DNA of 64,000 nucleotides, taken from positions 48,418 through 112,417 of the forward strand of contig CALQJO020000001.1 of NCBI GenBank assembly GCA_943330915.2, in the 5' to 3' direction. The translations under genes and the position numbers were made by a program. Below the pieces are notes generated by a model that saw only the letters and a list, made by a program, of their open reading frames with translations, made no database searches and had not been told where the DNA came from. Below, in pieces: positions 47,375-55,851 of the stretch (position 1 is the stretch's first letter; the number at the start of each line of letters is the position of its first letter). The DNA comes from Rhodoferax sp. OV413 (lineage in GTDB: Bacteria > Pseudomonadota > Gammaproteobacteria > Pseudomonadales > Pseudohongiellaceae).

Positions 47375-48631
47375 TCATCTATAGTTCAAACCCATCGCTG
47401 CCCTCACCTCGGTGAGGGTTTCAACAGCATGCGACCTTGCGCGCTCACTGCCTTTGATCAGAATATTGCGTACTTCACCAGGATCCTGCTGATACTGAGC
47501 ACCGCGTTTCTGCATAGGCTCCAACTCGGCAACCACGGCATCGATCAGTGGCTTTTTACACGTCAGGCATCCAATCCCTGCGCTACGACAACCTTGTTGG
47601 ACCCAGTTTTTGGTGTCGGTATTTGAATAGACTTCATGAAGTTGCCAAACGGGACAGTTTTCGGGGTTACCGGCATCACTGAGCCGGATACGTGCAGGGT
47701 CCGTAGGCATGGTATTGATTTTTTTGATTAACCCGTCCACCGGTTCACGCAGCGATATCGTATTGCCGTACGACTTGGACATTTTCTGCCCGTCGAGTCC
47801 AGGCATCTTGGCAGCGGGTGTCAACAGAGCCTGCGGTTCAGCAAGAATCACTTTGCCACTGCCTTCCAGATAACCCATGACTCGTTCTCTGTCACTCAGC
47901 GACAGATTTTGTTGTTCTCTGATCAGTGTCTGTCCCTGGGCCAAGGCTTGATGATCGCCTTGCTGCTGAAAAGCTGTTCTGAGCAACAGAATATCTTTAG
48001 CTGCCTTTTTACCCATTTTTTTTATGGCAGCCAGTGCAAGCTGCTCATGATCAGCTTCGCGTCCGTACAGGTGGTTAAAGCGCCTTGCTATCTCACGGGT
48101 CAGTTCAACATGAGCAACCTGATCCGCCCCTACGGGCACAAAACCTGCCCGATAAATTAGAATGTCAGCACTCTGCAATAAGGGGTACCCCAGAAACCCG
48201 TAAGTTTCCAGATCTTTGTCTCTTAACTTGTCCTGTTGGTCTTTATAGCTTGGCACACGCTCTAACCAGCCAAGCGGCGTCATCATCGACAACAACAAAT
48301 GCAGCTCAGCATGTTCAGGGACACTTGACTGGATAAACAATGTCGCCTTTTCAGGATCAACACCGGCTGCAAGCCAGTCAATCACCATATTCATGACGCT
48401 TTCTTCGATGACACTGGGTGTTGCATAGTGCGTTGTCAATGCATGCCAATCGGCAACAAAATAGAAACTCTGATATTCATTCTGCAGTTGAACCCAATTC
48501 TTTAAGACACCGTGATAATGACCAAGGTGCAGAAGACCGGTAGGTCTCATACCTGATAACACACGCTTTTGTGAATCAACTGTAGACAAACCCTTATCCT
48601 CTCTTTTTGATGTTGGTGTTGACGATTGCAT
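47375..48631 (-). CDS. trpS: tryptophanyl-tRNA synthetase
   Basis: The 418-residue class I synthetase has the HIGH motif as TGLLHLGHYHGVLKNW (about 32-47), the Trp-binding AGFVPVGADQVAHVELTREIARRFN and the KMSKS motif in GLDGQKMSKSYGNTISL. A C-terminal CLTCKKPLIDAV segment follows. It is longer than the E. coli enzyme (334) because of an insertion of about 70 residues before KMSKS, as in Pseudomonas. It begins the trpS-scpA-scpB-rluB run. Confidence 0.97.
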   Translation of the reverse strand: MQSSTPTSKREDKGLSTVDSQKRVLSGMRPTGLLHLGHYHGVLKNWVQLQNEYQSFYFVADWHALTTHYATPSVIEESVMNMVIDWLAAGVDPEKATLFIQSSVPEHAELHLLLSMMTPLGWLERVPSYKDQQDKLRDKDLETYGFLGYPLLQSADILIYRAGFVPVGADQVAHVELTREIARRFNHLYGREADHEQLALAAIKKMGKKAAKDILLLRTAFQQQGDHQALAQGQTLIREQQNLSLSDRERVMGYLEGSGKVILAEPQALLTPAAKMPGLDGQKMSKSYGNTISLREPVDGLIKKINTMPTDPARIRLSDAGNPENCPVWQLHEVYSNTDTKNWVQQGCRSAGIGCLTCKKPLIDAVVAELEPMQKRGAQYQQDPGEVRNILIKGSERARSHAVETLTEVRAAMGLNYR

Positions 48632-48761
48632 TTGCTAAGAATGCGAACAGGGATGTCCCGTTTCTAGCAAAATTCAGTGCAGGTATTATTGCACAACTGA
48701 TCTTGACTGATGGCGTTTAAAATATTTTCGCGATGGCACTTAACCCAAACTGGAGATGTAT

Positions 48762-49382
48762 CTATTGAAACGGAGTTGGGTCGCCGAGACCGATACGAAT
48801 TACAACGGGGATGCCGTCTACCAGATCGACTACTGTTGAGGGTTCAAGACCGCAAGATCCGCTATCGATAATAAGGTCAACTTGTTTATCCAGAATATCT
48901 TCGATTTCATAGATATCCGAGAGCGGTTGATCATCGCCTGGCATAATCAGACTGGTGCTCATCAGCGGCTCTCCCACCGCATCCAGCAGGGCCCTGCTCA
49001 CCGGGTGTGCAGGCACCCTGAGGCCTATAGTCTTTCTTTTTGGATGCATAAGCCGTCTTGGCACGTCCGCTGTCGCTTCGAGAATAAATGTGTATGGACC
49101 GGGTGTGTATGCTTTGAGCAGTCTATAGGCGCTGTTGCTGACTTTGGCATAGGTTGCAATTGCAGATAAGTCGGCGCACATCAGTGTGAGGTTGTGTTTG
49201 TCATTTAATTGTCTGATGCGGCGAATTCGCTCGAGAGCATTCTTGTCACCCATATGGCAGGCGAATGCGTAGGTTGAGTCCGTTGGGTACACGATGACTC
49301 CGCCATCCAAGAGGCATTGTGCTGCCTGCCGAATCAATCGGGATTCAGGGTTCTGCGGATGTATAACAAGCGTTTGAGCCAT
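48762..49382 (-). CDS. yciO: YciO/Sua5/YrdC family protein
   Basis: The 206-residue protein has the YrdC fold: GGVIVYPTDSTYAFACHMGDKNALERIRRIR (about 27-57), LLKAYTPGPYTFILEA, KRKTIGLRVPAHPVSRALL and STVVDLVDGIPVVIRIGLGD. The context upstream of trpS-scpAB points to YciO rather than TsaC. YrdC relatives make threonylcarbamoyl-AMP for tRNA t6A; the role of YciO itself is less certain. Confidence 0.9.
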   Translation of the reverse strand: MAQTLVIHPQNPESRLIRQAAQCLLDGGVIVYPTDSTYAFACHMGDKNALERIRRIRQLNDKHNLTLMCADLSAIATYAKVSNSAYRLLKAYTPGPYTFILEATADVPRRLMHPKRKTIGLRVPAHPVSRALLDAVGEPLMSTSLIMPGDDQPLSDIYEIEDILDKQVDLIIDSGSCGLEPSTVVDLVDGIPVVIRIGLGDPTPFQ

Positions 49383-49549
49383 GCGCGTGACTTTAAAAGC
49401 AGTGAAGACAGAATTGCCAAAGAATAACGTTGAGAGCGGTCTACGAGGCGGCGGACAATATCAGGACAATGTGGGATTGTCGACCTATAGGATTCGTTGT
49501 ATTTTGCCAAGCTCGATTATACAAACATGTCTTGAGTTTAGGAGTCCCG

Positions 49550-49849
49550 ATGTTTTACGCCATAATCAGTGAAGATGTTCAAAATAGCCTTCCACTGCGT
49601 CTGCCCTCGCGCCCCCAGCATCTGGCGCGACTTGAAGTGTTGCAGCAGGAAGGCAGGCTGCTGCTTGCAGGCCCCTTTCCTGCAATTGATTCAGACAGTC
49701 CAGGAGATGCCGGATTCACAGGCAGCTTGATCGTCGCGGCGTTTGACTCATTGGAAGCTGCTTGTACCTGGGCTGATGCGGATCCTTATAGGGCGGCTGG
49801 CGTTTACAAACATGTGACAGTCAAGCCGTTCAAAAGGGTTTTGCCCTGA
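49550..49849 (+). CDS. yciI: YciI family protein
   Basis: The track ORF (49430 or 49381 starts) is too long; ATG 49550 has GGAG five bases upstream and gives 99 residues. [39 protein letters not shown] and [23 protein letters not shown] match the small ferredoxin-like YciI family, with the conserved His and Asp. Function is unsettled. The usual partner yciB is absent. It converges on the cyclophilin gene. Confidence 0.92.
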   Translation: MFYAIISEDVQNSLPLRLPSRPQHLARLEVLQQEGRLLLAGPFPAIDSDSPGDAGFTGSLIVAAFDSLEAACTWADADPYRAAGVYKHVTVKPFKRVLP

Positions 49850-49861
49850 CCCGAACTTTTC

Positions 49862-50464
49862 TCAGGGAATTGGCGCGGGTCTTAGCCCCGGGAAATTTTC
49901 ATCCAGTGCTGCATTCCATCGCGCCAGATCCTCGGCTTTTTGTGTCCACAGATCAGATATGTCACCTGTTATGACGATACTTTGAATCCGATCGCCACGT
50001 CGAATTTGATTAACGACTTGCATACCGCTGGTTACCACGCCAAACACTGAGTGAATACCATCAAGATGCGGCGTTGCAACATGTGTGATAAAAAACTGGC
50101 TGCCATCTGTACCTGGACCTGCGTTGGCAGTGGAGATCACTCCGGGTCTGTTATGTCTCAGATTAGTCTCACCGGCAAAGCGGTAACCCGGGCTGCCGGT
50201 GCCATCTCCTTCAGGGTCTCCGCCCTGGATCATAAAGCGGTTTTCAACCCGGTGAAATGTCAATCCGTCGTAGAAACCTCTGTGAGATAGATTCACAAAA
50301 TTTGCAACGCTGGTCGGTGCTGCCTGTTGATTCAGCTCCAGTATAATTTCTCCCTTGTTCGTTATAATCAGTGCTGTCAGTGATTGTGCAGCCGCACTCG
50401 GCGTGCTGAAGATAAACGTCAGTAAAAGATAGCTGCCCAGTATCACTTTGGGGAAAATACTCAT
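49862..50464 (-). CDS. exported cyclophilin-type peptidyl-prolyl isomerase
   Basis: This 200-residue protein begins with a signal peptide (ILGSYLLLTFIFSTPSAAAQS). The cyclophilin core contains GEIILELNQQAAPTSVANFVNL, the catalytic FHRVENRFMIQGGDPEGDGTGSPGYRF and SQFFITHVATPHLDGIHSVFG. The GDPxGxGTGGPGY-type insertion places it near bacterial PpiB-like cyclophilins with an added export signal. It is distinct in sequence from the cyclophilin at 26926. Likely periplasmic folding helper. Confidence 0.92.
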   Translation of the reverse strand: MSIFPKVILGSYLLLTFIFSTPSAAAQSLTALIITNKGEIILELNQQAAPTSVANFVNLSHRGFYDGLTFHRVENRFMIQGGDPEGDGTGSPGYRFAGETNLRHNRPGVISTANAGPGTDGSQFFITHVATPHLDGIHSVFGVVTSGMQVVNQIRRGDRIQSIVITGDISDLWTQKAEDLARWNAALDENFPGLRPAPIP

Positions 50465-50540
50465 AAGCTTTATGCCTTGAAAAATGTCAAATTGAAATTC
50501 CTGTTCAAGTCTAACGATAAGTCTGTGTACCAGCTTTATG

Positions 50541-51311
50541 TTAACTATCCTTAAGAAAAAGTGTTACTGGGGCATGGTCAGAAAAAAATTGATCAGTATG
50601 GATAGTGACGTCCACTACTTTGGATGACAGGTCTGGTGTAATCACCGGATAGTCCAGTCGCCATCCCACATTGTTGTTTCGAGCCTGCCCTCTGTTCGAC
50701 CACCAACTGTATTGATCTGGTTGTTGATTGACTAGCCTGAAAGCATCAACGTATCCGGTCTCATAAAACAGCCGGTCAAGCCACGCGCGTTCTTCCGGCA
50801 AAAAACCAGGATTTTTCTGATTAGCTTTCCAGTTTTTCAGATCGACGGCCTTGTGGCACATATTCCAGTCGCCGCAAATAACAAAACTTCGACCGCTGTT
50901 TCTCAAGTGCAGCAGATGCAGATAAAACTTCTCCAGAAACTGTAACTTGATCTGTTGCCGTTCATTACTGCTCGAACCAGATGGCATATACAGCGAAATG
51001 ACACTTAACTGATCAAAATCAGCCTGAAGATACCGGCCTTCGAGGTCTGCGATGTCCCACCCAAAACCTTTGGTTACAAGATCGGGCCTGCGTTTGGAAA
51101 AAATTGCAGTTCCAGAGTAGCCTTTTTTTTCAGCGTCAAAAAAATAACGGTGATAGTTGTCAGGAGAAAAGACTGTATCTGATAACTGAGACTCATGAGC
51201 TTTGGTTTCCTGGAGGCAAAGAACGTCAGGCGATTGCAGTGCCATCCAGTTAAAGAAACCTTTACGGGCTGCTGAGCGTATCCCGTTGCAATTGAGCGAG
51301 CTTATCAGCAT
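50541..51311 (-). CDS. xthA: exodeoxyribonuclease III family AP endonuclease
   Basis: The 256-residue EEP-superfamily nuclease has SSLNCNGIRSAARKGFFNWM at the N-terminus, the metal ligand Glu in LCLQETKAHESQL, GYSGTAIFSKRRPD, FVICGDWNMCHKAVDLKNW, and the C-terminal WRLDYPVITPDL and FSDHAPVTLFL motifs. It cleaves at abasic sites and trims 3' ends in base-excision repair. It is divergent from the small-peptide gene downstream. Confidence 0.93.
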   Translation of the reverse strand: MLISSLNCNGIRSAARKGFFNWMALQSPDVLCLQETKAHESQLSDTVFSPDNYHRYFFDAEKKGYSGTAIFSKRRPDLVTKGFGWDIADLEGRYLQADFDQLSVISLYMPSGSSSNERQQIKLQFLEKFYLHLLHLRNSGRSFVICGDWNMCHKAVDLKNWKANQKNPGFLPEERAWLDRLFYETGYVDAFRLVNQQPDQYSWWSNRGQARNNNVGWRLDYPVITPDLSSKVVDVTIHTDQFFSDHAPVTLFLKDS

Positions 51312-51347
51312 TTTTATTGATGACTCTATTTCAGGATTGCCAAAAAT

Positions 51348-51478
51348 TGTTACCTAGCGATGTTGTTCAAGGTTTGCGTGGGTTGTTTTGGATCGTTTTG
51401 TCGTAATAATGTTACTTTTTATCGTCTAATTGTGCATTTCTGAAAATAAGTGTTACCTTTATGCCCGTGTAGTGTTAC
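51348..51478 (+). repeat. four TGTTAC direct repeats in the xthA/peptide intergenic region
   Basis: TGTTAC occurs at 51348, 51410, 51451 and 51473, with GTTAC again at 51489. The intervals of 62, 41 and 22 bases are close to 6, 4 and 2 helical turns, so all sites would lie on one DNA face. This looks like a binding-site array for a regulator of the peptide gene or of xthA. Nothing else was found in 51312-51561. Confidence 0.4.
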
Positions 51479-51561
51479 GATGCGCAGCGTTACCGAGGCC
51501 CACAAAGCTTTGTGTATCAACCAAGCCAAGAATACGTTTAAAACCCACAAGGAGATAGAAC

Positions 51562-51663
51562 ATGAGCGAATTAATCATCAGTGCAAGAGCTGCACTTGTC
51601 ACAGCAGCAATCGTAACAGCATCAGTCGCTGTACCAGTGTTGACCATATTGGCAGCCAATTAA
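51562..51663 (+). CDS. 33-residue single-helix membrane peptide (unannotated small gene)
   Basis: The ORF is too short for the track. ATG 51562 has AAGGAG seven bases upstream, the strongest Shine-Dalgarno in this interval. The peptide starts MSELIISARA and continues as a hydrophobic Ala/Val/Leu/Ile/Thr helix (about residues 8-31) ending LTILAAN, with no Lys and one Arg. I do not recognise a family. It has its own 530-bp interval between xthA and moaB, a hairpin 12 bases after the stop (GCAAGCCT/AGGCTTGC, 51676-51702) and a strong terminator at 51806. A membrane-acting small protein or toxin-like peptide are possibilities only. Confidence 0.6.
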   Translation: MSELIISARAALVTAAIVTASVAVPVLTILAAN

Positions 51664-51805
51664 TTCTTTGACCTCGCAAGCCTGATCTTTTGAGAGGCTT
51701 GCTGTCTGAAATCGGGTAGTCGCTTGACGATACCCCGATCCGGGGCGTAATGATCAGTAACACTGCATTGGCCTTGAGTTTTTAATCCCCGCACAGATGG
51801 TTCAT

Positions 51806-51848
51806 TTCAGCCTCGCCAGATTGATTTGGCGAGGCTGAAGTTTTCTAT
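51806..51848 (+). terminator. intrinsic terminator after the small-peptide gene
   Basis: TTCAGCCTCGCCA and TGGCGAGGCTGAA form a perfect 13-bp stem with an 8-nt loop, followed on the plus strand by GTTTTCTATTC. It lies 140 bases past the peptide stop and touches the moaB 3' end from the other strand. The minus strand lacks a T-tract here. Confidence 0.8.
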
Positions 51849-52354
51849 TCTAGCTTTTTAAGCTTGTCGACAAAATTGCAGGGTTTATGTCGGCTATCCA
51901 GTTGGTGGGAAATGATACCTTCCCAGGCCGTTCTGCAAGCACCAGTTGAACCCGGAACACAGAAAACAATCGTCTGGTTACTCAAGCCTGCAAAGGCTCT
52001 GGACTGAATAGTTGAACTGCCGATCTCTGCATGCGACAGATAACGGAATGTTTCACCAAATCCGTCAATACTCGAGTCAAGCAAAGGCGTTACAGATCTG
52101 ACTGTGTTATCGCGATGCGTAAAACCTGTACCGCCCGTTAATAGGATCGCTTGAACCTGATCATTGGCCACACACGTTGCAACCAGAGCACGAAGCTTGT
52201 AGGTATCGTCTTTGACAATATACTTGTTGACTACTATGTGTCCTGCCGCAAGCAATTGCTCAACTAGGTATCTACCGGAGCTGTCCGTCTCCTCCGTGCG
52301 GGTATCGGATACAGTTATAACCACCGCGTTTACTGGGATGAATCCATTACTCAT
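51845..52354 (-). CDS. moaB: molybdenum cofactor biosynthesis protein B
   Basis: The 169-residue MoaB/Mog fold protein has VVITVSDTRTEETDSSGRYLVEQL (about 11-34), the catalytic AILLTGGTGFTHRDNTVRSVTPLLD and FRYLSHAEIGSSTIQSRAFAG. MoaB/Mog proteins adenylylate molybdopterin; the exact step for MoaB varies. It follows moaA by nine bases. No other moa or moe genes are present. Confidence 0.94.
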   Translation of the reverse strand: MSNGFIPVNAVVITVSDTRTEETDSSGRYLVEQLLAAGHIVVNKYIVKDDTYKLRALVATCVANDQVQAILLTGGTGFTHRDNTVRSVTPLLDSSIDGFGETFRYLSHAEIGSSTIQSRAFAGLSNQTIVFCVPGSTGACRTAWEGIISHQLDSRHKPCNFVDKLKKLE

Positions 52355-52363
52355 AAGTGACTG

Positions 52364-53449
52364 TCAGCCTCCGGTCATGTTCATAAGACGAACGGGTTGT
52401 GCATAATCACTTTCATAAAAGTGATGTCGTTCCGGTTTTAAATCCATCGCGGCAACAATAGCTCGTTTGAGTTCTACAGAGACTGGATTCTCTTCAGAAA
52501 ATTCAAGTTGAGCCAGCTCATCTTTAAGCAGATATTGCTGGTTGTCTGCCCGCAGAATTTGCCTGAGGTCTGAGGAGTGTTCGTTGCCAAGACATAGTAG
52601 CAATCTTCCTTCCACTGTCATTCTGACTCGATTGCAATCTGCGCAAAAGTTATGAGACATCGGAGAAATGAATCCAATTTTGCTGCGCTGTCCCGGAATA
52701 CTGAAGTAACGAGAAGGTCCTGCGGTGCTTTCAGATGTGCTTTGCAAGGCATAATGAAGACTGATTTGCTCTTTTACCCAATCATTGCTGCATACAGTTT
52801 CTTCTCGCAGATGATCAGACGCTTGCCCCAACGGCATTTCTTCGATGAACGCGATATCGAGTCCACGCTCAACGGCGAAGTCAGTCAAGGCTAAAACCTC
52901 ATCATCGTTATAGCCTTTCATGATGACAGCATTCAGTCGGATGCGGTCGAAACTGCATTGGCGCGCAGCTTCAATCCCTGCCAGCACCTTGTCCAGGCGA
53001 CCTACACGTGTAATTCTCTTGAATCTTTCTGCATCGAGACTGTCGATGCTGATGTTGATGCGATTGACCCCGGCATCGCGTAGCGGTGCAGCTAACTGCT
53101 CAAGCTGCGAGCCATTGGTCGTAATCAATAACTCGCGCAACGCGGGCAAACGTCCCAATGCACGGACAAGTGCCATGACATTGTTTCGTACAAGTGGTTC
53201 GCCCCCAGTCAGGCGCAAACGAGTTACCCCGAGTTCAGTAAAGGCTCTGCCTACCTGGTATATCTCTTCAAGTGTCAGTACGTCCTTTCGCGGAAGAAAG
53301 GTCATTTCTTCCGTCATGCAGTACACGCATCTGAAATCGCAACGGTCAGTGACGGACAGGCGGACGTAGTCGATATGCCGGCCGAATTTGTCGATCAACT
53401 TTGTTGAAGATGCTGGTGACATTGATAGGTTGTTCTTAACTGTTTTCAT
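52364..53449 (-). CDS. moaA: GTP 3',8-cyclase MoaA
   Basis: The 361-residue radical-SAM enzyme starts molybdenum cofactor synthesis from GTP. The N-terminal Fe-S motif CDFRCVYC is near residues 37-44, and LRLTGGEPLVRNNV follows. The second Fe-S cluster is in MSHNFCADCNRVRMTVEGRLLLCLG, and the C-terminal GG that reaches into the active site is present (NMTGG). It lies 20 bp downstream of ccmI. An alternative start is the internal MSPASS. Confidence 0.96.
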   Translation of the reverse strand: MKTVKNNLSMSPASSTKLIDKFGRHIDYVRLSVTDRCDFRCVYCMTEEMTFLPRKDVLTLEEIYQVGRAFTELGVTRLRLTGGEPLVRNNVMALVRALGRLPALRELLITTNGSQLEQLAAPLRDAGVNRINISIDSLDAERFKRITRVGRLDKVLAGIEAARQCSFDRIRLNAVIMKGYNDDEVLALTDFAVERGLDIAFIEEMPLGQASDHLREETVCSNDWVKEQISLHYALQSTSESTAGPSRYFSIPGQRSKIGFISPMSHNFCADCNRVRMTVEGRLLLCLGNEHSSDLRQILRADNQQYLLKDELAQLEFSEENPVSVELKRAIVAAMDLKPERHHFYESDYAQPVRLMNMTGG

Positions 53450-53469
53450 GCTTGTAGTCTGAAATTGTG

Positions 53470-54735
53470 TCAGGGCACCATATCACGAATCATTAGTTGC
53501 AGCCGAACCGGCGTTTCACTCTGTTGCAGTGAAACTGACTCAGACCTGACCTGATAGTCGCCGGGTTGCACATCAGCTGAACCACTTAAAGATATTGTTG
53601 CGACCACAGATACACTTTGAGCAGAAGATAAGTTGAATGGCCCAACAGCATCACTGTCAGACAAACTCACGATCGCAGGCAAATCCCCAATGGACAAAAA
53701 TTTTGCCGCCAATGGAGGGCCGCCACCTGTAGCCTGCTGGGCAGATATAAACACGCGGGTTTCTGCGGGTAGCGTCAACTCAGGTGCAATTGCCAGGCTG
53801 ATTTCTATTTTTGCGGCCTGATTCATTGCATCCGGGTTGGATTGCTCATCCGCAGTCGGGGCTCCCAACATGTCTTGTGCCTGCGCAATAACAGAGCGCA
53901 AAAAGGCAGCATCTTCTTCGTCAGGCCCCATGTTCAAAAGTCGCTGCCAATAGGTAATTGCAGCTTGGAAATCCTGATTTACAAACGCGTCAGCACCCAA
54001 TAACTGCAGAATAGCAGGTTCATCCGGATTGAGGCGCTGCGCCTGGGAAACAATTACGCGTACTTCCTCAGTCATCTGCTGTTCAGAAATGATGTACTTG
54101 GCTTGCGCATACTGCCCTAGAACAACCGCCTGATCTGCAGGATTGTCGATAAATTGCGCGGCTCTTTCAAAAAACATCGCCGCTTCAGGCATTTGTCCGA
54201 GTGATACCAAGTGTCGCGCGATAAAATAAAGTGCCCAGCCATTTTCCGGGTCTTGTTCTACGATGGCACCCAGTTCAAAAATCTGGTCTCTGATTAGCAC
54301 AGGGTCATCACCAGCAACCCGGCTTTGTTCTATGATCCGGGCAAGGGCGAGATCATTCCTGAAACCCCAAGTCTCATAGAGGTAGTAACTCAGTGGCAAG
54401 GTGAGCGCGACAGCAAGCATTGGAATCAGCTTTACAGGTGACTTAAGCGTCAAGCCGCTGTGTGAATGACTATCCTGCTTGTCTGTTTCATCATTAACGT
54501 CGCTGAGCAGTGTTCTTTCCAGTTCGGCCTTAAGACTTGTGTATTGCTCCGTGTCTAGCAATCCTTCTTTGAGATCTTGCTCAATTTCTTTGGCACGTTC
54601 CTGAAATATAATCAGATTCGCCGCATTTCGGGCCGTCAACCCAACTTGAATACTTGAAGTGTTATGGCGGATGACAGGCACCAATACAAAAAGAACAGCC
54701 AGCACCACCAAGAGCAGACTTAGAATCCAGAACAA
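53470..54735 (-). CDS. ccmI: cytochrome c maturation protein CcmI
   Basis: The 421-residue protein starts with a membrane helix (FWILSLLLVVLAVLFVLVPVI) and the CcmI segment LIIFQERAKEIEQDLKEGLLDTEQYTSLKAELERTLL. A second helix lies near residue 105. A TPR-rich periplasmic domain follows (about 130-280, including GWALYFIARHLVSLGQMPEAAMFFERA). The last 110 residues form a beta-rich domain. It is the apocytochrome c chaperone presenting substrate to CcmFH. Confidence 0.93.
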   Translation of the reverse strand: MFWILSLLLVVLAVLFVLVPVIRHNTSSIQVGLTARNAANLIIFQERAKEIEQDLKEGLLDTEQYTSLKAELERTLLSDVNDETDKQDSHSHSGLTLKSPVKLIPMLAVALTLPLSYYLYETWGFRNDLALARIIEQSRVAGDDPVLIRDQIFELGAIVEQDPENGWALYFIARHLVSLGQMPEAAMFFERAAQFIDNPADQAVVLGQYAQAKYIISEQQMTEEVRVIVSQAQRLNPDEPAILQLLGADAFVNQDFQAAITYWQRLLNMGPDEEDAAFLRSVIAQAQDMLGAPTADEQSNPDAMNQAAKIEISLAIAPELTLPAETRVFISAQQATGGGPPLAAKFLSIGDLPAIVSLSDSDAVGPFNLSSAQSVSVVATISLSGSADVQPGDYQVRSESVSLQQSETPVRLQLMIRDMVP

Positions 54736-54739
54736 ATTA

Positions 54740-55312
54740 TCACCTTCCAGTATTATCTTGATTGTGTGCAGAGTCGTCGTGTTCAGCCAATAAACGATTT
54801 AAACGTTTACGCTCTTCATCACTGATAACAATGTCTGCAACTGCATAAGTGTCTTGGTTGATCGGGGCGCCAGCTTCAGCCCGATTGTGATTGGATTTTT
54901 TCACACCGCTGTTTCTGATGATGTTCCGCGCAACCCAGACTCCGGCAAGCAGAAACACTAATGGACCAAACCAGAGCAATAAAGTCTTCGCGGTCAATCT
55001 GGGGCGGTAGAGGATAAAATCACCGTAGCGGGCCAGCATGAACTCTTCAATCTGAGCATCGGTCTGACCTTCCATGATCATGCGATAGATTTCACGGCGC
55101 AGATCAGAGGCAACACCCCCGGGAGAGCTGCTGAGATTAGCGTTCTGGCACATTGGACAACGAAAATCGTTGGACAGTTGGCGATATCGTTGTTCCTGCT
55201 CTGGAGTTTCAAAGTCAAAAACATCAATCTGAGCGTGCGCCTTCCCAGGTTTAACAACAGTAAGGAACATAAAAATAAGGGTCACAACAAAGAGCCTCAT
55301 GGACAGGTTCAT
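54740..55312 (-). CDS. ccmH: cytochrome c maturation protein CcmH
   Basis: This 190-residue protein has a signal/anchor, then the redox motif FRCPMCQNANLSSSPGGVASDLRREIYRMI (CxxC near residues 52-55). FMLARYGDFILYRPRLTAKTLLLWFGPLVFLLAG follows, giving a C-terminal anchor. It reduces apocytochrome cysteines before haem ligation. The ATG overlaps the ccmG stop by four bases. Confidence 0.95.
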   Translation of the reverse strand: MNLSMRLFVVTLIFMFLTVVKPGKAHAQIDVFDFETPEQEQRYRQLSNDFRCPMCQNANLSSSPGGVASDLRREIYRMIMEGQTDAQIEEFMLARYGDFILYRPRLTAKTLLLWFGPLVFLLAGVWVARNIIRNSGVKKSNHNRAEAGAPINQDTYAVADIVISDEERKRLNRLLAEHDDSAHNQDNTGR

Positions 55313-55851
55313 AAGTTGCCACCGGCTCGCACTGCAGCGATAGCGGGCATAATTTCATCTTCCCATATCCGGTAGTTGATCACGCCAATGTGCTTAAAAC
55401 GAATAACGCGATCAGCATCGACCAGAAATGTTTCAGGAGCACCATAAACGCCGAGATCGATGCCGTACCGGCCGGTGTCGTCAATGATGTTAAGTTCAAA
55501 TGGATTGCCATTCAGTTCAAGCCAGTCCCGTGCCGCTTCATCGCGGTCTTTATAGTTCAAGCCGATAATCGGAATGACATTCTGCTCCTTGGCCGCCATA
55601 AAAATCGGATTTTCCTGCAGGCACGGCAAGCAGTAACTGCCCCAGATATTCAGAATAAAGGGGCCATCTGGCAGATCGGCTGCACTGACTAACTGGTCTC
55701 CCAGCTCAAGTGATCGCAATTGAAATTCTGGCAGTGGTCTGTCGATTAACACCGAGGGCAATGTGCGTGAGTCCATATAAAGGCCACGCCACATGAATAC
55801 CGCGAGCACCATAAAAATGATGACAGGCAGGAATAGCTTTAAGTTATTCAT
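55309..55851 (-). CDS. ccmG: thiol:disulfide interchange protein CcmG/DsbE
   Basis: The 180-residue membrane-anchored thioredoxin-fold protein contains ILNIWGSYCLPCLQENPIFMAA, where the active CxxC (CLPC) is preceded by Tyr instead of the usual Trp. It also has YGAPETFLVDADRVIRFKHIG with the cis-Pro region. It relays electrons from DsbD/CcdA to CcmH and apocytochromes. It overlaps ccmF and ccmH by four bases each. Confidence 0.95.
   Translation of the reverse strand: MNNLKLFLPVIIFMVLAVFMWRGLYMDSRTLPSVLIDRPLPEFQLRSLELGDQLVSAADLPDGPFILNIWGSYCLPCLQENPIFMAAKEQNVIPIIGLNYKDRDEAARDWLELNGNPFELNIIDDTGRYGIDLGVYGAPETFLVDADRVIRFKHIGVINYRIWEDEIMPAIAAVRAGGNL

Noticed and set aside
51450-51671. 73-residue plus-strand ORF overlapping the small-peptide gene
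   Set aside because: It has no ribosome binding site and is in another frame; the 33-residue frame has AAGGAG at ideal spacing and a coherent membrane helix.
53450-53469. molybdenum cofactor riboswitch before moaA
   Set aside because: The gap from ccmI is only 20 bp, too short for the aptamer.
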